This document shows positions 44,576 to 54,451 of a stretch of 64,000 nt of DNA, piece by piece; the first letter of the stretch is position 1; every line of letters starts with the position of its first letter. Below the pieces are notes generated by a model that worked only from the letters and a program-made list of their open reading frames with translations, did not search any database and had not been told where the DNA came from. Source of the stretch: Bacillota bacterium (GTDB lineage: Bacteria > Bacillota > Clostridia > Tissierellales > Sedimentibacteraceae). Both the position numbers and the translations under genes were made by a program. Where the stretch lies: the NCBI GenBank assembly GCA_023453025.1, contig JAEXUD010000028.1, positions 1 through 64,000 of the forward strand, written 5' to 3'.

Positions 44576-47107
44576 TTATTTTACTATAATTATTTCTAAT
44601 CCTTCTTCAGTTCCATTTGTATCATATAATGCAACTACATCATATCCTGCAAGATTTTCTACATCTTCTACTTCTACAAATTCTCCATCACTGTTAACTA
44701 CATATGCTACTGCATCATCAACATTGTAAGTTAACCATGAACCGTCAGTTGTAGCTGTCTTAACAAGTATTCTTGAACCAGATACTTTGCTTATATAAGA
44801 ATTAGTTGGTACTGATACTATAGAAGAAGTTTCAACTGCAGTAACTGATGTTTTAACTTTTCCACTTTCTAATTGAAGCTTAGAAATAGCACCAGTATCT
44901 ATAGCTGCTGAAGTAACTGTTACACCATCTTTAGCTTCGTAAACAACTTCTTTTCCGTCTACATAAGCTGTAATTTCAGCAACTTTTACTTCATCATCAT
45001 TTAATACGAAGTTTACAGCTGTAATTAATGCAAATGTTCCAGTTGAAGTATCAGCATTTGTAGCTACGATTATTTTGTATGCTCCGTCATCATCAACGTC
45101 ACTGAAAGTTACATTGATTGAGCTTGGAACATCACTAGCATCTACTACTGAGTAATCATTCTTATTAGTTGAACCATTAGTTTTAATGTTAAATATTGGA
45201 GCATCTTCAGCTACATCAAATGAAGCCTTAGTAGTATCCATTGAAGAACCGCCAGTACCTGCATCTAATTTAACTATTTGAATTCTTGAAATCAAGCCAT
45301 CACTATCTAATTTGTATTTGATTAATGCTGATGGAGCTAATGCTTTAGAATCTGCATCTACATTGAATTTCAAGTAATCTGCATCGGTTGAATCATCTTC
45401 AAATACTTCACTAGAAGAAGTGTTTGTTCCACCTTGATAGTAAGCATCTTCACTTACTTCATAAGTTACTACTTCACCAGAAGCATTTATTAACTTAATT
45501 TCAGGATCTGCTAATTTTCTTGCAGGTGTTCCAGTATAAGCTCCTGGATAAACCTGGATAATTACACCGTAGTCTTTAGCATCGTTCAAAGTAGAAGCTT
45601 CTTTTGCAAATACTTTGCCATCAGTGTCTAAGAAGAATGTACCTTCATTACCAACATCAAATGTGTCAATTTGACCATCTGTTGCACTCTTTGAGTATTT
45701 AACACCGTCAATGTAAATTGTTGTTGATGCATCAGTACCTTTATTAACTTTTGTAATCTTTCCTTCAACAGTATCTCTTACTACTGCAAGTTCAACTTTT
45801 ACAGTACCGATAGCTGTATTGTCATTATCTAAACCTTTAGCTGCGTATGCAACTACGATATCATCAACTTCAATATCATTAATATCATCTACAGCACCTG
45901 TTACTGTAACTTTTTTCAAATCTACCTTATCACCTTTTACAGGTAATTCAATTCTTCCTAATTTTGTAGCGCCATCTTTATATACTCTTGTAATTCTAGC
46001 TGCATATGTTGCATTTTTAGCAACTATTGCTTTAACATCGTTACTGTCATCTAATACAACTGTAACTTTTGCATCATCTAATCCTACAACATCACCATTA
46101 TCAACATTGTCTTCCATGTCAGCTTCTTTCATAGTAGTAGCACTACCGTTATAGAATACTGGAATATTAGCAGTTTTGTCTATGTCGATATCTTCTACTG
46201 TTCCATCAGCTACTTTAACTTGGATTTCATTGTCAGCAACAACTGTATCAGTATCAACTACAAATGTTCCTTCAATAGTATCACTGTAAACTTCGCCAAC
46301 ATACACAATTATATCTTTATCATTTTTAGAAGCATATGCCTCAACTGACTGATACATATATGGTTCTAAGTCTACAATATCTCCAGCATATTCTTTATGA
46401 TCTGGATCTAAGTGTTTAGGTGCTACTACAAACGGATCATCTTCGTCTCCAACTTTTTGAGCAATTCTGCTTAATAATGGAGCATAATCATTTCCAGCAT
46501 CTTTTAAATATACAACATCACCATCAGTGTTAACTGAAACCAATGTAGAATCTAATGCATTGAATAATGCTTGAGCTACTCCGCCTCTGTCTGCGCCAGC
46601 AGCTGACATTTTTACTCCATCAGTGATTCCTAATTCAGCAGCTTTTACTTTGAAGTTTGTTGGCCAAGTCATAGATTTGATTTCATTAGAATTGTCTGTA
46701 TAACCTAAGCCTCTAACTATCATAGTTAATACTTCGTCATAAGAAACTGTTCTGTCAGGAGCAAATTTTCCGTCTCCAGTACCTATAACAATTCCTCTTC
46801 CTGCTGCTATAGCTATCCATTGATCTGCCCAATGTCCTTGAGTATCTGTAAAGTTGCTTTTTGCTCCGGCAACTAAGTCACCGTAACCAAGGATTTCTAC
46901 CATTAATTTAGCCATTTCAGCTCTTGTTACTACTTTGTCCGGTCTGTAAGTACCGTCTTCATAACCAGTTACTATGCCAAGACCAACTAAAGCATTGATT
47001 GCATCTTCGTAATCACCAGTTACATCTTCGAATGTGCCTGCGAATGCAAAGCTCATGCTTGATAATACCATTGCGATTACCAATACAAGTGATAATACTT
47101 TTTTCAT
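44576..47107 (-). CDS. S-layer protein with N-terminal SLH domains
   Basis: 843 residues. Signal peptide (1-23, ending SFAFAG). SLH domain 1 at about 24-68 (FEDVTGDYEDAINALVGLGI; GYEDGTYRPDKVVTRAEMAK), SLH 2 at about 85-130 (FTDTQGHWADQWIAIAAGRG), and a divergent SLH 3 (about 145-190). These bind wall polysaccharide. The remaining 650 residues are Asp-, Val- and Thr-rich, beta-type, with no catalytic motif: the crystalline-layer part. Strong promoter, GGAGG RBS and biased codon use suggest high expression; it is probably the main S-layer protein. Confidence 0.9.
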   Translation of the reverse strand: MKKVLSLVLVIAMVLSSMSFAFAGTFEDVTGDYEDAINALVGLGIVTGYEDGTYRPDKVVTRAEMAKLMVEILGYGDLVAGAKSNFTDTQGHWADQWIAIAAGRGIVIGTGDGKFAPDRTVSYDEVLTMIVRGLGYTDNSNEIKSMTWPTNFKVKAAELGITDGVKMSAAGADRGGVAQALFNALDSTLVSVNTDGDVVYLKDAGNDYAPLLSRIAQKVGDEDDPFVVAPKHLDPDHKEYAGDIVDLEPYMYQSVEAYASKNDKDIIVYVGEVYSDTIEGTFVVDTDTVVADNEIQVKVADGTVEDIDIDKTANIPVFYNGSATTMKEADMEDNVDNGDVVGLDDAKVTVVLDDSNDVKAIVAKNATYAARITRVYKDGATKLGRIELPVKGDKVDLKKVTVTGAVDDINDIEVDDIVVAYAAKGLDNDNTAIGTVKVELAVVRDTVEGKITKVNKGTDASTTIYIDGVKYSKSATDGQIDTFDVGNEGTFFLDTDGKVFAKEASTLNDAKDYGVIIQVYPGAYTGTPARKLADPEIKLINASGEVVTYEVSEDAYYQGGTNTSSSEVFEDDSTDADYLKFNVDADSKALAPSALIKYKLDSDGLISRIQIVKLDAGTGGSSMDTTKASFDVAEDAPIFNIKTNGSTNKNDYSVVDASDVPSSINVTFSDVDDDGAYKIIVATNADTSTGTFALITAVNFVLNDDEVKVAEITAYVDGKEVVYEAKDGVTVTSAAIDTGAISKLQLESGKVKTSVTAVETSSIVSVPTNSYISKVSGSRILVKTATTDGSWLTYNVDDAVAYVVNSDGEFVEVEDVENLAGYDVVALYDTNGTEEGLEIIIVK

Positions 47108-47160
47108 TCTATGTTTCCTCCTGTGAATTTGTGTGTGGGTGTTTTGGCCCCCCGTGCCTT

Positions 47161-47215
47161 CATTGTGTCAGCACAATGACTATAGTATTATAACACTGCG
47201 GATATATGTAGTCAA
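47161..47215 (-). promoter_or_regulatory. S-layer gene promoter and 5' UTR hairpin
   Basis: Minus strand TTGACT (47210-47215), 17 nt, TATAAT (47187-47192). The transcript would begin with CATTGTG-CTGA-CACAATG (47161-47178), a 7-bp stem at its 5' end, then a GC-rich stretch before the GGAGG. 5' hairpins of this kind stabilise abundant mRNAs (inference). Confidence 0.75.
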
Positions 47216-47345
47216 TATCATTAAATTTAATGTAATGTTATTGTAATATTCACAGTATTAGTGCCAACATCTTATGTATATAATATAGCATAATAATTTG
47301 TCCGTAATATTACAGAAGTGTTACAGGTTATGAGTTGAATGAGGA

Positions 47346-47374
47346 GATTCTTCGCCTTCGGCTCAGAATGACAG
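47346..47374. repeat. Interspersed repeat copy (TTCTTCGCCTTCGGCTCAGAAT)
   Basis: GATTCTTCGCCTTCGGCTCA-GAATGACAGA, the best match to the repeat family also seen at 17502, 48414 and 49288. Confidence 0.75.
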
Positions 47375-47419
47375 AGTGGAGAGTTTATGTATACTGATAA
47401 CAGCGTAAGTGTTGTTCCA

Positions 47420-47456
47420 TACAGCAACAAGAGGGTCGGTATAGCACCGGCCCCTA
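47420..47456 (-). terminator. Hairpin after the DUF308-like gene
   Basis: Minus strand AGGGGCCGGT pairs with ACCGACCCTC; T-rich tail is weak (TTGTTGC). Confidence 0.5.
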
Positions 47457-47466
47457 TAATTATGTA

Positions 47467-48021
47467 TTACATATTGCTTGAATCTTCGAAACTGTTGGTT
47501 TTATTTGAATCATGATCCTTTTCAGGTTTTTTGTCTGATATGGTATCGTATAATGAAATGCAGCCTGCCGCTGTGAATATCACCCCGATTACTTTGATAA
47601 CTGTGTTCAGCGCTGCTTTTGAATTTATGATGCAGTAAACAGCAAACAATATTCCCAGTCCATAGATTATGAGAACTATTACGTCTGAATAATCTCTTGA
47701 TTTAATTACATTAATATATGGCGGTACCGATATGTATAACAGAAGAAATCCCACAATGAACATTATTAGTTCCGGTCTGAACAATCCGGCTAATGAAGCT
47801 GCAATCGCAAGCAAATAGTTTAATCGGTCTTTAGCGGTTAAATAATTATATGTCATTTTAATATTGACAGTGCAGAAAACAAGCAGAGAAATCATAGCAA
47901 GGCGTATTGCTATCGCTCCTATGTAATTTGATGCAAGGATAAATACTATACCTGTTAATGTCAATATCAGACTTATGATTTTTGATGTATTTGGCTTTAA
48001 GTTAAAATTAGAAAATAACAT
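47467..48021 (-). CDS. DUF308-like membrane protein
   Basis: 184 residues with six hydrophobic helices arranged as pairs (for example IISLILTLTGIVFILASNYI and VIKVIGVIFTAAGCISLYDT), as in the DUF308/HdeD-like family, and a polar charged tail (KKPEKDHDSNKTNSFEDS). No catalytic residue stands out. Function unknown. ATG 48021 follows a GGGGG tract by 8 nt. Confidence 0.6.
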   Translation of the reverse strand: MLFSNFNLKPNTSKIISLILTLTGIVFILASNYIGAIAIRLAMISLLVFCTVNIKMTYNYLTAKDRLNYLLAIAASLAGLFRPELIMFIVGFLLLYISVPPYINVIKSRDYSDVIVLIIYGLGILFAVYCIINSKAALNTVIKVIGVIFTAAGCISLYDTISDKKPEKDHDSNKTNSFEDSSNM

Positions 48022-48245
48022 GTATCCAACCCCCTTGGTAGTTATGATTTATTATAGCATTTATAGTGATGGACAGCAATATAGAAATAAAGGCAATGCT
48101 CTTCCCTTTGGATGGCATTATATTTTAGGGATGGACCTTGCAAAAAAGATTGCAAAGTACAATCCCCGGAACACCATATAAATTTGTTGAATAAAGTTGA
48201 TTTTTTATATTATAATAAATTTATTAAACTAATGATGAGGTGATT

Positions 48246-49277
48246 ATGAGCAAGTTTATAGTTGATACGAGCGATACTTATTATCTGGATAGAATTTATA
48301 GCGATATTGATTTGTTGTGTGAATATTACAGTGATATTTTGAGTAAAAGGATTATTGGTAAGTCTGTTGAAGGCAGGGATATTGTTGTATTGCGATTGCA
48401 TGGAAGAAAAAATGAAGTTCTTCACTTTGCTCAGAATGACAACAAACCGGCAGTTTTGTTTGTCGGGGGAATTCATGCAAGGGAGGACTTTTCTGTTATG
48501 CTTTGCATGAAAATACTTGATTATTACTGTTATTATTATAATGAAGGAAAAATTTTTGAAGGTTTTGATATAAAAAATATTTTAGATAAGGTTGACATGT
48601 ACTTTGTACCTGTTGCTAATCCGGATGGACTGAATATTGTACATAACGGTTTAAAAGCTTCTATTAATTATGATAAATTAAAGGATATGAAAATATGGGG
48701 TGAGGATCATACATATTGGAAAGCAAACGCTAACGGTATTGATTTAAATAAGAATTTTGATGACGGTAACTGGGAAATACGCACCTGTGTTCCCGGAACC
48801 GACGAGCCTTGTTCTGACAGATTTAAGGGGTTCTCATCGAACAGTGAGCCTGAGGTTCAGGCCTTGGTTAATTTCTGCAATGAAAATAATTTTGATTTGA
48901 TGGTGACATATCATTGCTCGGGAAATTGCACCTTTTGGGCAGACAGTGGGACTCACGGCAAGTTTAACGGCTTAGATGAAAAAATTATGGATGAATTAAA
49001 TAAAAAATATATTTATAGAAAGACTAAGGTAAGTCAGGACCCGAAAATCTACGGATGTGGTTTTGAAAACTGGTTTAGAGCTAAAATGAAACGACCTGCT
49101 TTTTGCATTGAATTGTCTCCGTTTGTTGAAGGAGGAAAGCAGCATCCTGACAGTATGTTTGATGAACTGGTCTGGCAGCATGCCAAAACAACAGGCTTGT
49201 TTTTTGCTGAAAAGACAAAGGAAGTACATGAAGAAATTTATGGTGATATTGAGAAGTATGCTGCATTGACTAGGTAA
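48246..49277 (+). CDS. M14 family zinc carboxypeptidase, with a repeat-derived insertion
   Basis: 343 residues, no signal peptide. Zinc ligands: VGGIHARED (His77, Glu80) and the His in VTYHCSGNC; catalytic Glu in CIELSPFVEGG. Family resembles gamma-D-glutamyl-L-diamino-acid endopeptidases that trim wall peptides, but a different substrate is possible. Residues 57-65 (EVLHFAQND) are the translation of an interspersed repeat (48414-48440), placed in a surface loop before the His-x-x-Glu motif. ATG 48246 has GAGG 5 nt upstream; the GTG at 48240 overlaps this RBS. Confidence 0.85.
   Translation: MSKFIVDTSDTYYLDRIYSDIDLLCEYYSDILSKRIIGKSVEGRDIVVLRLHGRKNEVLHFAQNDNKPAVLFVGGIHAREDFSVMLCMKILDYYCYYYNEGKIFEGFDIKNILDKVDMYFVPVANPDGLNIVHNGLKASINYDKLKDMKIWGEDHTYWKANANGIDLNKNFDDGNWEIRTCVPGTDEPCSDRFKGFSSNSEPEVQALVNFCNENNFDLMVTYHCSGNCTFWADSGTHGKFNGLDEKIMDELNKKYIYRKTKVSQDPKIYGCGFENWFRAKMKRPAFCIELSPFVEGGKQHPDSMFDELVWQHAKTTGLFFAEKTKEVHEEIYGDIEKYAALTR
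48414..48440 (+). repeat. Interspersed repeat inside the M14 peptidase coding region
   Basis: GTTCTTCACTTTGCTCAGAA + TGACAA matches the 47346 copy in its TTCTTC...GCTCAGAATGACA skeleton and stays in frame. Confidence 0.75.
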
Positions 49278-49287
49278 AAGATTAAAT

Positions 49288-49310
49288 CGTTCGGCTTCAC
49301 CTCAGGATGC
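49288..49310. repeat. Degenerate interspersed repeat copy
   Basis: CGTTCGGCTTCACCTCAGGATG just after the M14 stop codon, similar to the 17502 copy. Confidence 0.55.
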
Positions 49311-49410
49311 AAACATTATAAAATTTTTTGAGAGCATATTTTGTATTGTAATTAAGAAATTTATGTCATATAGTAATAATATTGAATTTACACATATCGG
49401 AGGAAAAGAA

Positions 49411-50658
49411 ATGAATGCTGAAATACTTTGTGTTGGTACTGAGCTTTTGCATGGTGATATAGTTAATACAAACGCTCAATATATATCTAAAAAATTGGCT
49501 GAAATAGCTATTGATGTTCATTATCAATCTGTTGTGGGAGATAATCCTGACAGGATAAAAAAATGCTTTGGTGTCGCATTTCAAAGGGCTGATGTTGTTG
49601 TCTGCACAGGAGGTCTCGGGCCTACCCAGGATGATATAACCAAGGAGGTTCTGGCCCAATATTTCAATGTTGAGATGGCTTATGACGAAAAAAGCTACCA
49701 GCATGTGAAAAAAATGTATTCGCACTTCAGAAAGGACTTTCCTAAAAACAACCTGCGACAGGCATATTTCCCAAAGGGTTCTGTTATACTGGATAATCCT
49801 AATGGCACTGCCAATGCATGCATCATGAAGGGTGAAATAGACGGACAATCTAAAATAGGCATATTGCTGCCCGGTCCGCCAAAGGAAATGGGCCCTCTTG
49901 TGGACAAGGATGTTATTCCTTACTTAAAGCAATTTTCTGATCAGGTTGTTTATGGTGAAAAACTGGTAGTTGTAAATATAGGTGAATCTGCTGCCGAAGA
50001 AATGATTTTGGACCTGATTGAAAAGCAAACTAATCCGACAATTGCTCCCTATGCAAGTGCAGGTAAGGTGATTTTCAGAATTACCGCAAAGACCGAGAGT
50101 AAAGAAAAATGCATTGAGACGATAAAGCCTGTGAAGGAAGAATTGATTAAAAGATTCGGAAAAGAAAATGCTTATGTAATTGAGACAGGCAATATTGAAG
50201 ACAAAGCTGCAGAGCTGCTGCTGGAAAAAAACATTACAATCGCTGTTGCCGAATCATTAACCGGTGGGATGGTTGCATCCAGGTTAATCAACTATCCGGG
50301 TATCTCCAAGGTATTTATGGAGGGATTTATCACATACAGCAATGAAGCTAAAATAAATACTCTGAATGTAAAACACGATACTCTTGCCAGGTACGGCGCA
50401 GTAAGTGAAGAAGCCGCAAAGGAAATGGCTTATGGTGCTGCAAAGATAGCGGGTACTGATATGGGAGTATCAACTACCGGTATTGCAGGTCCGGACGGAG
50501 GAACTGAAGAAAAGCCGGTTGGTTTGGTTTATGTATGTGTTTACTACAATGGAAATTTTAATGTCAATAAAATTATTGCTACCGGGTCAAGAGAAATAAT
50601 AAGGGACAGGGCTGCTACATCAGCATTGGATTTAATAAGAAGCAGTATTGAAAAATAA
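49411..50658 (+). CDS. cinA: CinA, competence/damage-inducible protein (NMN deamidase)
   Basis: 415 residues. N-terminal MoaB/MogA-like domain with VGTELLHGDIVNTN and CTGGLGPTQDDITKE; C-terminal CinA domain (about 250-410) with VAVAESLTGGMVASRL and the catalytic region STTGIAGPDGGTEEKPVG. The known activities are ADP-ribose pyrophosphatase and NMN deamidase in pyridine nucleotide salvage. ATG 49411 follows GGAGG by 7 nt. Confidence 0.94.
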   Translation: MNAEILCVGTELLHGDIVNTNAQYISKKLAEIAIDVHYQSVVGDNPDRIKKCFGVAFQRADVVVCTGGLGPTQDDITKEVLAQYFNVEMAYDEKSYQHVKKMYSHFRKDFPKNNLRQAYFPKGSVILDNPNGTANACIMKGEIDGQSKIGILLPGPPKEMGPLVDKDVIPYLKQFSDQVVYGEKLVVVNIGESAAEEMILDLIEKQTNPTIAPYASAGKVIFRITAKTESKEKCIETIKPVKEELIKRFGKENAYVIETGNIEDKAAELLLEKNITIAVAESLTGGMVASRLINYPGISKVFMEGFITYSNEAKINTLNVKHDTLARYGAVSEEAAKEMAYGAAKIAGTDMGVSTTGIAGPDGGTEEKPVGLVYVCVYYNGNFNVNKIIATGSREIIRDRAATSALDLIRSSIEK

Positions 50659-50682
50659 AAGAGGAGAGTCTTCGGATGACAT

Positions 50683-50712
50683 AAACGGGCAAGTAATAAC
50701 TCGCCCGTTTAG
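50683..50712. terminator. Bidirectional terminator between cinA and the Lon-like gene
   Basis: AAACGGGC / GCCCGTTT hairpin between convergent genes. Confidence 0.8.
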
Positions 50713-50722
50713 TATTTATTAA

Positions 50723-53188
50723 TTATTCTTCTGCCGTTTCCAGTATTTTATTGTATTCCATGAGCTTCTGGTTTGCCAGGTAGAATATGCTTTCCTTTGG
50801 ATATTCACCCAATGCATCCGGTTCTCCCGCAGGCACTCCTGTCAGCAGCTCAATTCCTTCTTCAATTCTTTTTACGGCATAAATGTGAAATTTATCATTT
50901 TCTACTGCTTCTATTACCTCATCCTTGAGCATTAAATTATCTACGTTGCTTTCAGGAATTATAACTCCTTGATCTCCTGTCAGTCCCTTTAATGAGCAGA
51001 TGTCAAAAAAGCCTTCTATTTTTTCATTTACTCCGCCTATGGGCTGTATTTCTCCCATTTGATTTACAGAGCCTGTAACTGCCAGGCTTTGCTTGATTGG
51101 TACGCCGGACAGGCTTGACAAAATTGCATACAGCTCGGTGCTTGATGCGCTGTCACCTTCAACTCCTCCGTAAAGCTGTTCGAATGTAACCTGAGCTGTG
51201 AGCCCAAGTTGCTTCTCCTGAGCAAACTTTCCTCCGAGGTATCCGTTTAAAGTCAGTACCCCTTTGGAATGAATGTTGCCGCTCATTTCTGTTTCTCTTT
51301 CAATATTGATTATACCTTCACGTCCGGAATATGTTCTTGCTGTTATCCTGGAAGGCATACCAAAGGAATACCCTGATACGTCCATTACCGACAATCCGTT
51401 AACCTGACCTGTGACTGCTCCTTCAGTATCTATAAGAACCTTTTTCTCGATTATTTGTTTCTGCATTTTTTCTTCAATCATGTTAGAGCGGTATTTTTTG
51501 TTGTTTATCGCCACCTCCACATGACTGGCATCAACAAACTCTGAATTGTATTTTTCTGAATCTGCCAACGCAGATGCTTCATATAATATCTCACTTACAA
51601 CATTGAAACGTGTTGACAATTTATTTTGATTATCTGCAAGCCTTGATCCGAATTCTACTATCTTAGACATAGCTGAACAGTTGAGATGCTTTAAGTTTTC
51701 CTTTTCGCACATTGATCCGATAAATGAAATATAATGATGTATATTTTCAGGCGTTCTGTCCATTTCAACATCAAAATCCACATTTACCTTAAACAGCTTT
51801 TTAAAATCCTCATCTCCTGAAAGAGCCCTGTAATACAAGTAGCTTCCCACTAGTATGACCTTGACATTAAGAGGTATGGGCTGGGGTTTTAGTGTGACGG
51901 TTGGTATGAATCTGCTCTGTTCTCCTATATTTTCAACAATTGCCTGCTTGTATTTAAGTGCTTTTTTTAGAGCATCCCAAGCATATGGGTCTGTTACTAA
52001 ATCCTTTGCCTGCAGTATCAGATATCCTCCGTTTGCCCTTTGAATGGCACCGGCCTTTATCATTGTGAAATCGGTCATGGTTGTCATCATTTGATTTTTA
52101 TACTCAATTTTGCCGAAAAGATTGTAGTAGTACGGATTGCTTTCCGCAACAACCGGTGCTCCTTCAGTATTTTCATTATTTACAAACAGATTTACCTTGT
52201 AGCGCGTAAATGGATTTTTGCTGTCCTTTGTTTCCAGTATCTTTGTATCTAATGAAGTTTCGTCCTCCCCATCTGATTGTTCCGTACTGTCAGCCGGTTC
52301 AAATGCGAGATCATCAAATACCATGGAGCCCGCATTGTTAAAAATTACATGGTTTTCTGCCGCATCCTTCAGAGCTTTATCCAAATATTCAGCAATTTCA
52401 GCTATGCTGCTATATTTCTCCTTCAATTGTTTTACCAGAGGTTCTGCCGCATCAAAGGCTGTTTGTTTTTCCAGCTCAATTGCTTGTTCTTCTGCTATTC
52501 TCTGGAGTGCTTGCACATCTCGTAATTTTTCATCTATTTCAGATGCTGTTTTATTTCTTTTAATATCAATTTCCTCTTGTTTTTCTGATGACAACTGCTT
52601 ATACTGCTCGGGTGTAATAGGCTTGTTGTCTATTAATGGTACAAGAATAATCCTTTGTGTTGACTGCTGTATAACAAAGCCTGCATTTGCTGCGATTTTT
52701 TCTATCTCCCTTAATATGGCTCCGATTTTTTCATTTATTTTATTAACCAATGCATCTTTTTTTTGCTGGAAATTACTTCCTTCAAATGCTTTTGGTATAA
52801 ATACTGTCAAGTTAGCAATAAGCTTATCCATATCATTTTGAAATACTTTTCCTTTTCCCGCCGGAAGAGCGATTGCCAATGGCTTATCCCATTCACTGAA
52901 ATTATTAATGTAGCACCAGTCATCAGGAACCTTTAATCTTGAGGCTGCTTTAGCTGCTACTGATTGCGTATAAGTGCTTTTTCCTGTGCCCTGCGGTCCC
53001 AAAACAAATATGTTATAACCGGGCGCATTCATGGAAAGACCAAACTCCATAGACTTCACTGCTCTGTCCTGTCCTATGACTCCGTCCAAAATAGTGACAT
53101 CCTTAGAGGTCTTGCAAAATTTCAATTCTTTTTCTATATTACAGGTTTTTTTAAGTTTCTCTGTAGGAACCTTTAATTTATTTGCCAT
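50723..53188 (-). CDS. LonB-like ATP-dependent protease (AAA_32 / Lon S16)
   Basis: 821 residues. N-terminal AAA+ region with Walker A FVLGPQGTGKSTYTQSVA; a long helical insertion (about 130-260); the second half of the ATPase with GGYLILQAKDL; C-terminal Lon proteolytic domain with the Ser of GDSASSTELYAIL and the Lys of GGVNEKIEGFFD forming the Ser-Lys dyad. This is the LonB/YcbZ-like form lacking the LonA N domain. ATG 53188 has GGAGG 5 nt upstream. Stands alone on its strand. Confidence 0.92.
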   Translation of the reverse strand: MANKLKVPTEKLKKTCNIEKELKFCKTSKDVTILDGVIGQDRAVKSMEFGLSMNAPGYNIFVLGPQGTGKSTYTQSVAAKAASRLKVPDDWCYINNFSEWDKPLAIALPAGKGKVFQNDMDKLIANLTVFIPKAFEGSNFQQKKDALVNKINEKIGAILREIEKIAANAGFVIQQSTQRIILVPLIDNKPITPEQYKQLSSEKQEEIDIKRNKTASEIDEKLRDVQALQRIAEEQAIELEKQTAFDAAEPLVKQLKEKYSSIAEIAEYLDKALKDAAENHVIFNNAGSMVFDDLAFEPADSTEQSDGEDETSLDTKILETKDSKNPFTRYKVNLFVNNENTEGAPVVAESNPYYYNLFGKIEYKNQMMTTMTDFTMIKAGAIQRANGGYLILQAKDLVTDPYAWDALKKALKYKQAIVENIGEQSRFIPTVTLKPQPIPLNVKVILVGSYLYYRALSGDEDFKKLFKVNVDFDVEMDRTPENIHHYISFIGSMCEKENLKHLNCSAMSKIVEFGSRLADNQNKLSTRFNVVSEILYEASALADSEKYNSEFVDASHVEVAINNKKYRSNMIEEKMQKQIIEKKVLIDTEGAVTGQVNGLSVMDVSGYSFGMPSRITARTYSGREGIINIERETEMSGNIHSKGVLTLNGYLGGKFAQEKQLGLTAQVTFEQLYGGVEGDSASSTELYAILSSLSGVPIKQSLAVTGSVNQMGEIQPIGGVNEKIEGFFDICSLKGLTGDQGVIIPESNVDNLMLKDEVIEAVENDKFHIYAVKRIEEGIELLTGVPAGEPDALGEYPKESIFYLANQKLMEYNKILETAEE

Positions 53189-53278
53189 ACTGCCCTCCAT
53201 ATGTTTAATTAAAATAAATATACCCGGCAGGAACTATGCTAAAACAAAAATATTTTTTAATCTGATGAACACATCTAA

Positions 53279-54451
53279 TCATTTAAAATTTAATGCTTTT
53301 ACCCCAATCGTAAAATAAACAAGACCCATAGCCATCAACACTATTGTGGGGATTACTGCTGCATTGAAGCCCATTCCCCCGCTTGCAATGCTTTCTATTC
53401 CCTGTATTGCCCACTTTTGAGGGGTAAGCTCTGCCATGAACAACAGGACCTTGTTATTCACAATCTCCAACGGCCACATGCAGCCTCCAATCATTGATGT
53501 GCTGGTTAATACTATAGGTGCAAGAGAGCTAAGCTGTGCATGTGTCTTGATAAATCCCGACAGCATCAACCCAAGAGATGTAACTGCAAATACAAATGCT
53601 CCTGAAACCATAAGAACTCCCGGCATACTGTTTCCCCAATCTATCTTAAGCAGGATTTTACCGCAAAGTATCAGCACTCCCATTTGCACCGCACCTGTCA
53701 GATATGCTACAATCATGCTGCCGCCCAGGATGGATGTCTTGGATACAGGAGAAATAAGCATTCTTTCCCACGTCTTGTAATGCTTGTCACTTAATATTGT
53801 TCCGATTGCAAAAACCATTGTGTACATAGAAAAAAATATTGCAAATCCAATCATAGAATGTTTCTGACCATCATAGCCCGAATCATTTCCTGTTGTGACA
53901 TCCATTGAGGTAACTGAAATTGGATTTTTAAATTTCCAATAATCCATAACGCTGTCATAGGCAGATATTTTTATTTCTTCTGCATCTGCTTCCAGCTTCA
54001 CGGAATGTATATAGTCTGCTGTTATATCTGCTGTCTTGATACCACCTGACATTTTTAGTGTTATGCTGGATATAAGCTCCTGAAGAGACAATATAACTGT
54101 ATCATCCTTAAGCTTCATAATTCCCAGGGATACATCTCTGCCATTTTCTATATCCTCATTAAATCCGTCCCTTATCAATAACCCTACACTTGCTTTGCCT
54201 TCTTCTATTTCGACGGAAGCGCTTGACAAATCTGTTGATATAAAATTGAAATCCTTGTTTTCTTTAAGCTCCATAATGATTTTTTCCGAATAATAGCTGT
54301 TGTCTTCATCAACTATGAGTATGGTTGGTCTGTATTCATTGAAGGAAATGCCAAAGATTGCAGTGAAGCCAAGAGCCATGGCAGTCATTAACACAAAAAC
54401 CATCACATCATCTCTAAGCCTTAACAATCTTAACTTTATTATGCTTAACAT
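53279..54451 (-). CDS. ABC-2 type transporter permease (second of pair)
   Basis: 390 residues, one N-terminal membrane helix, a large extracellular loop (about 40-170) and five helices in the C-terminal half (GFAIFFSMYTMVFAIGTILS onward; TSTSMIGGCMWPLEIV). Matches ABC-2 exporter permeases of the LnrM/N or YhaP-like kind. It overlaps the preceding permease gene by 38 nt, so translation is coupled. Last gene of a six-gene cluster including the ATPase, a lipoprotein and a two-component system. Confidence 0.88.
   Translation of the reverse strand: MLSIIKLRLLRLRDDVMVFVLMTAMALGFTAIFGISFNEYRPTILIVDEDNSYYSEKIIMELKENKDFNFISTDLSSASVEIEEGKASVGLLIRDGFNEDIENGRDVSLGIMKLKDDTVILSLQELISSITLKMSGGIKTADITADYIHSVKLEADAEEIKISAYDSVMDYWKFKNPISVTSMDVTTGNDSGYDGQKHSMIGFAIFFSMYTMVFAIGTILSDKHYKTWERMLISPVSKTSILGGSMIVAYLTGAVQMGVLILCGKILLKIDWGNSMPGVLMVSGAFVFAVTSLGLMLSGFIKTHAQLSSLAPIVLTSTSMIGGCMWPLEIVNNKVLLFMAELTPQKWAIQGIESIASGGMGFNAAVIPTIVLMAMGLVYFTIGVKALNFK

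Noticed and set aside
52218..52841. 207-codon plus-strand frame inside the Lon-like gene
   Set aside because: Antisense to the helical insertion of the protease; no start signal.
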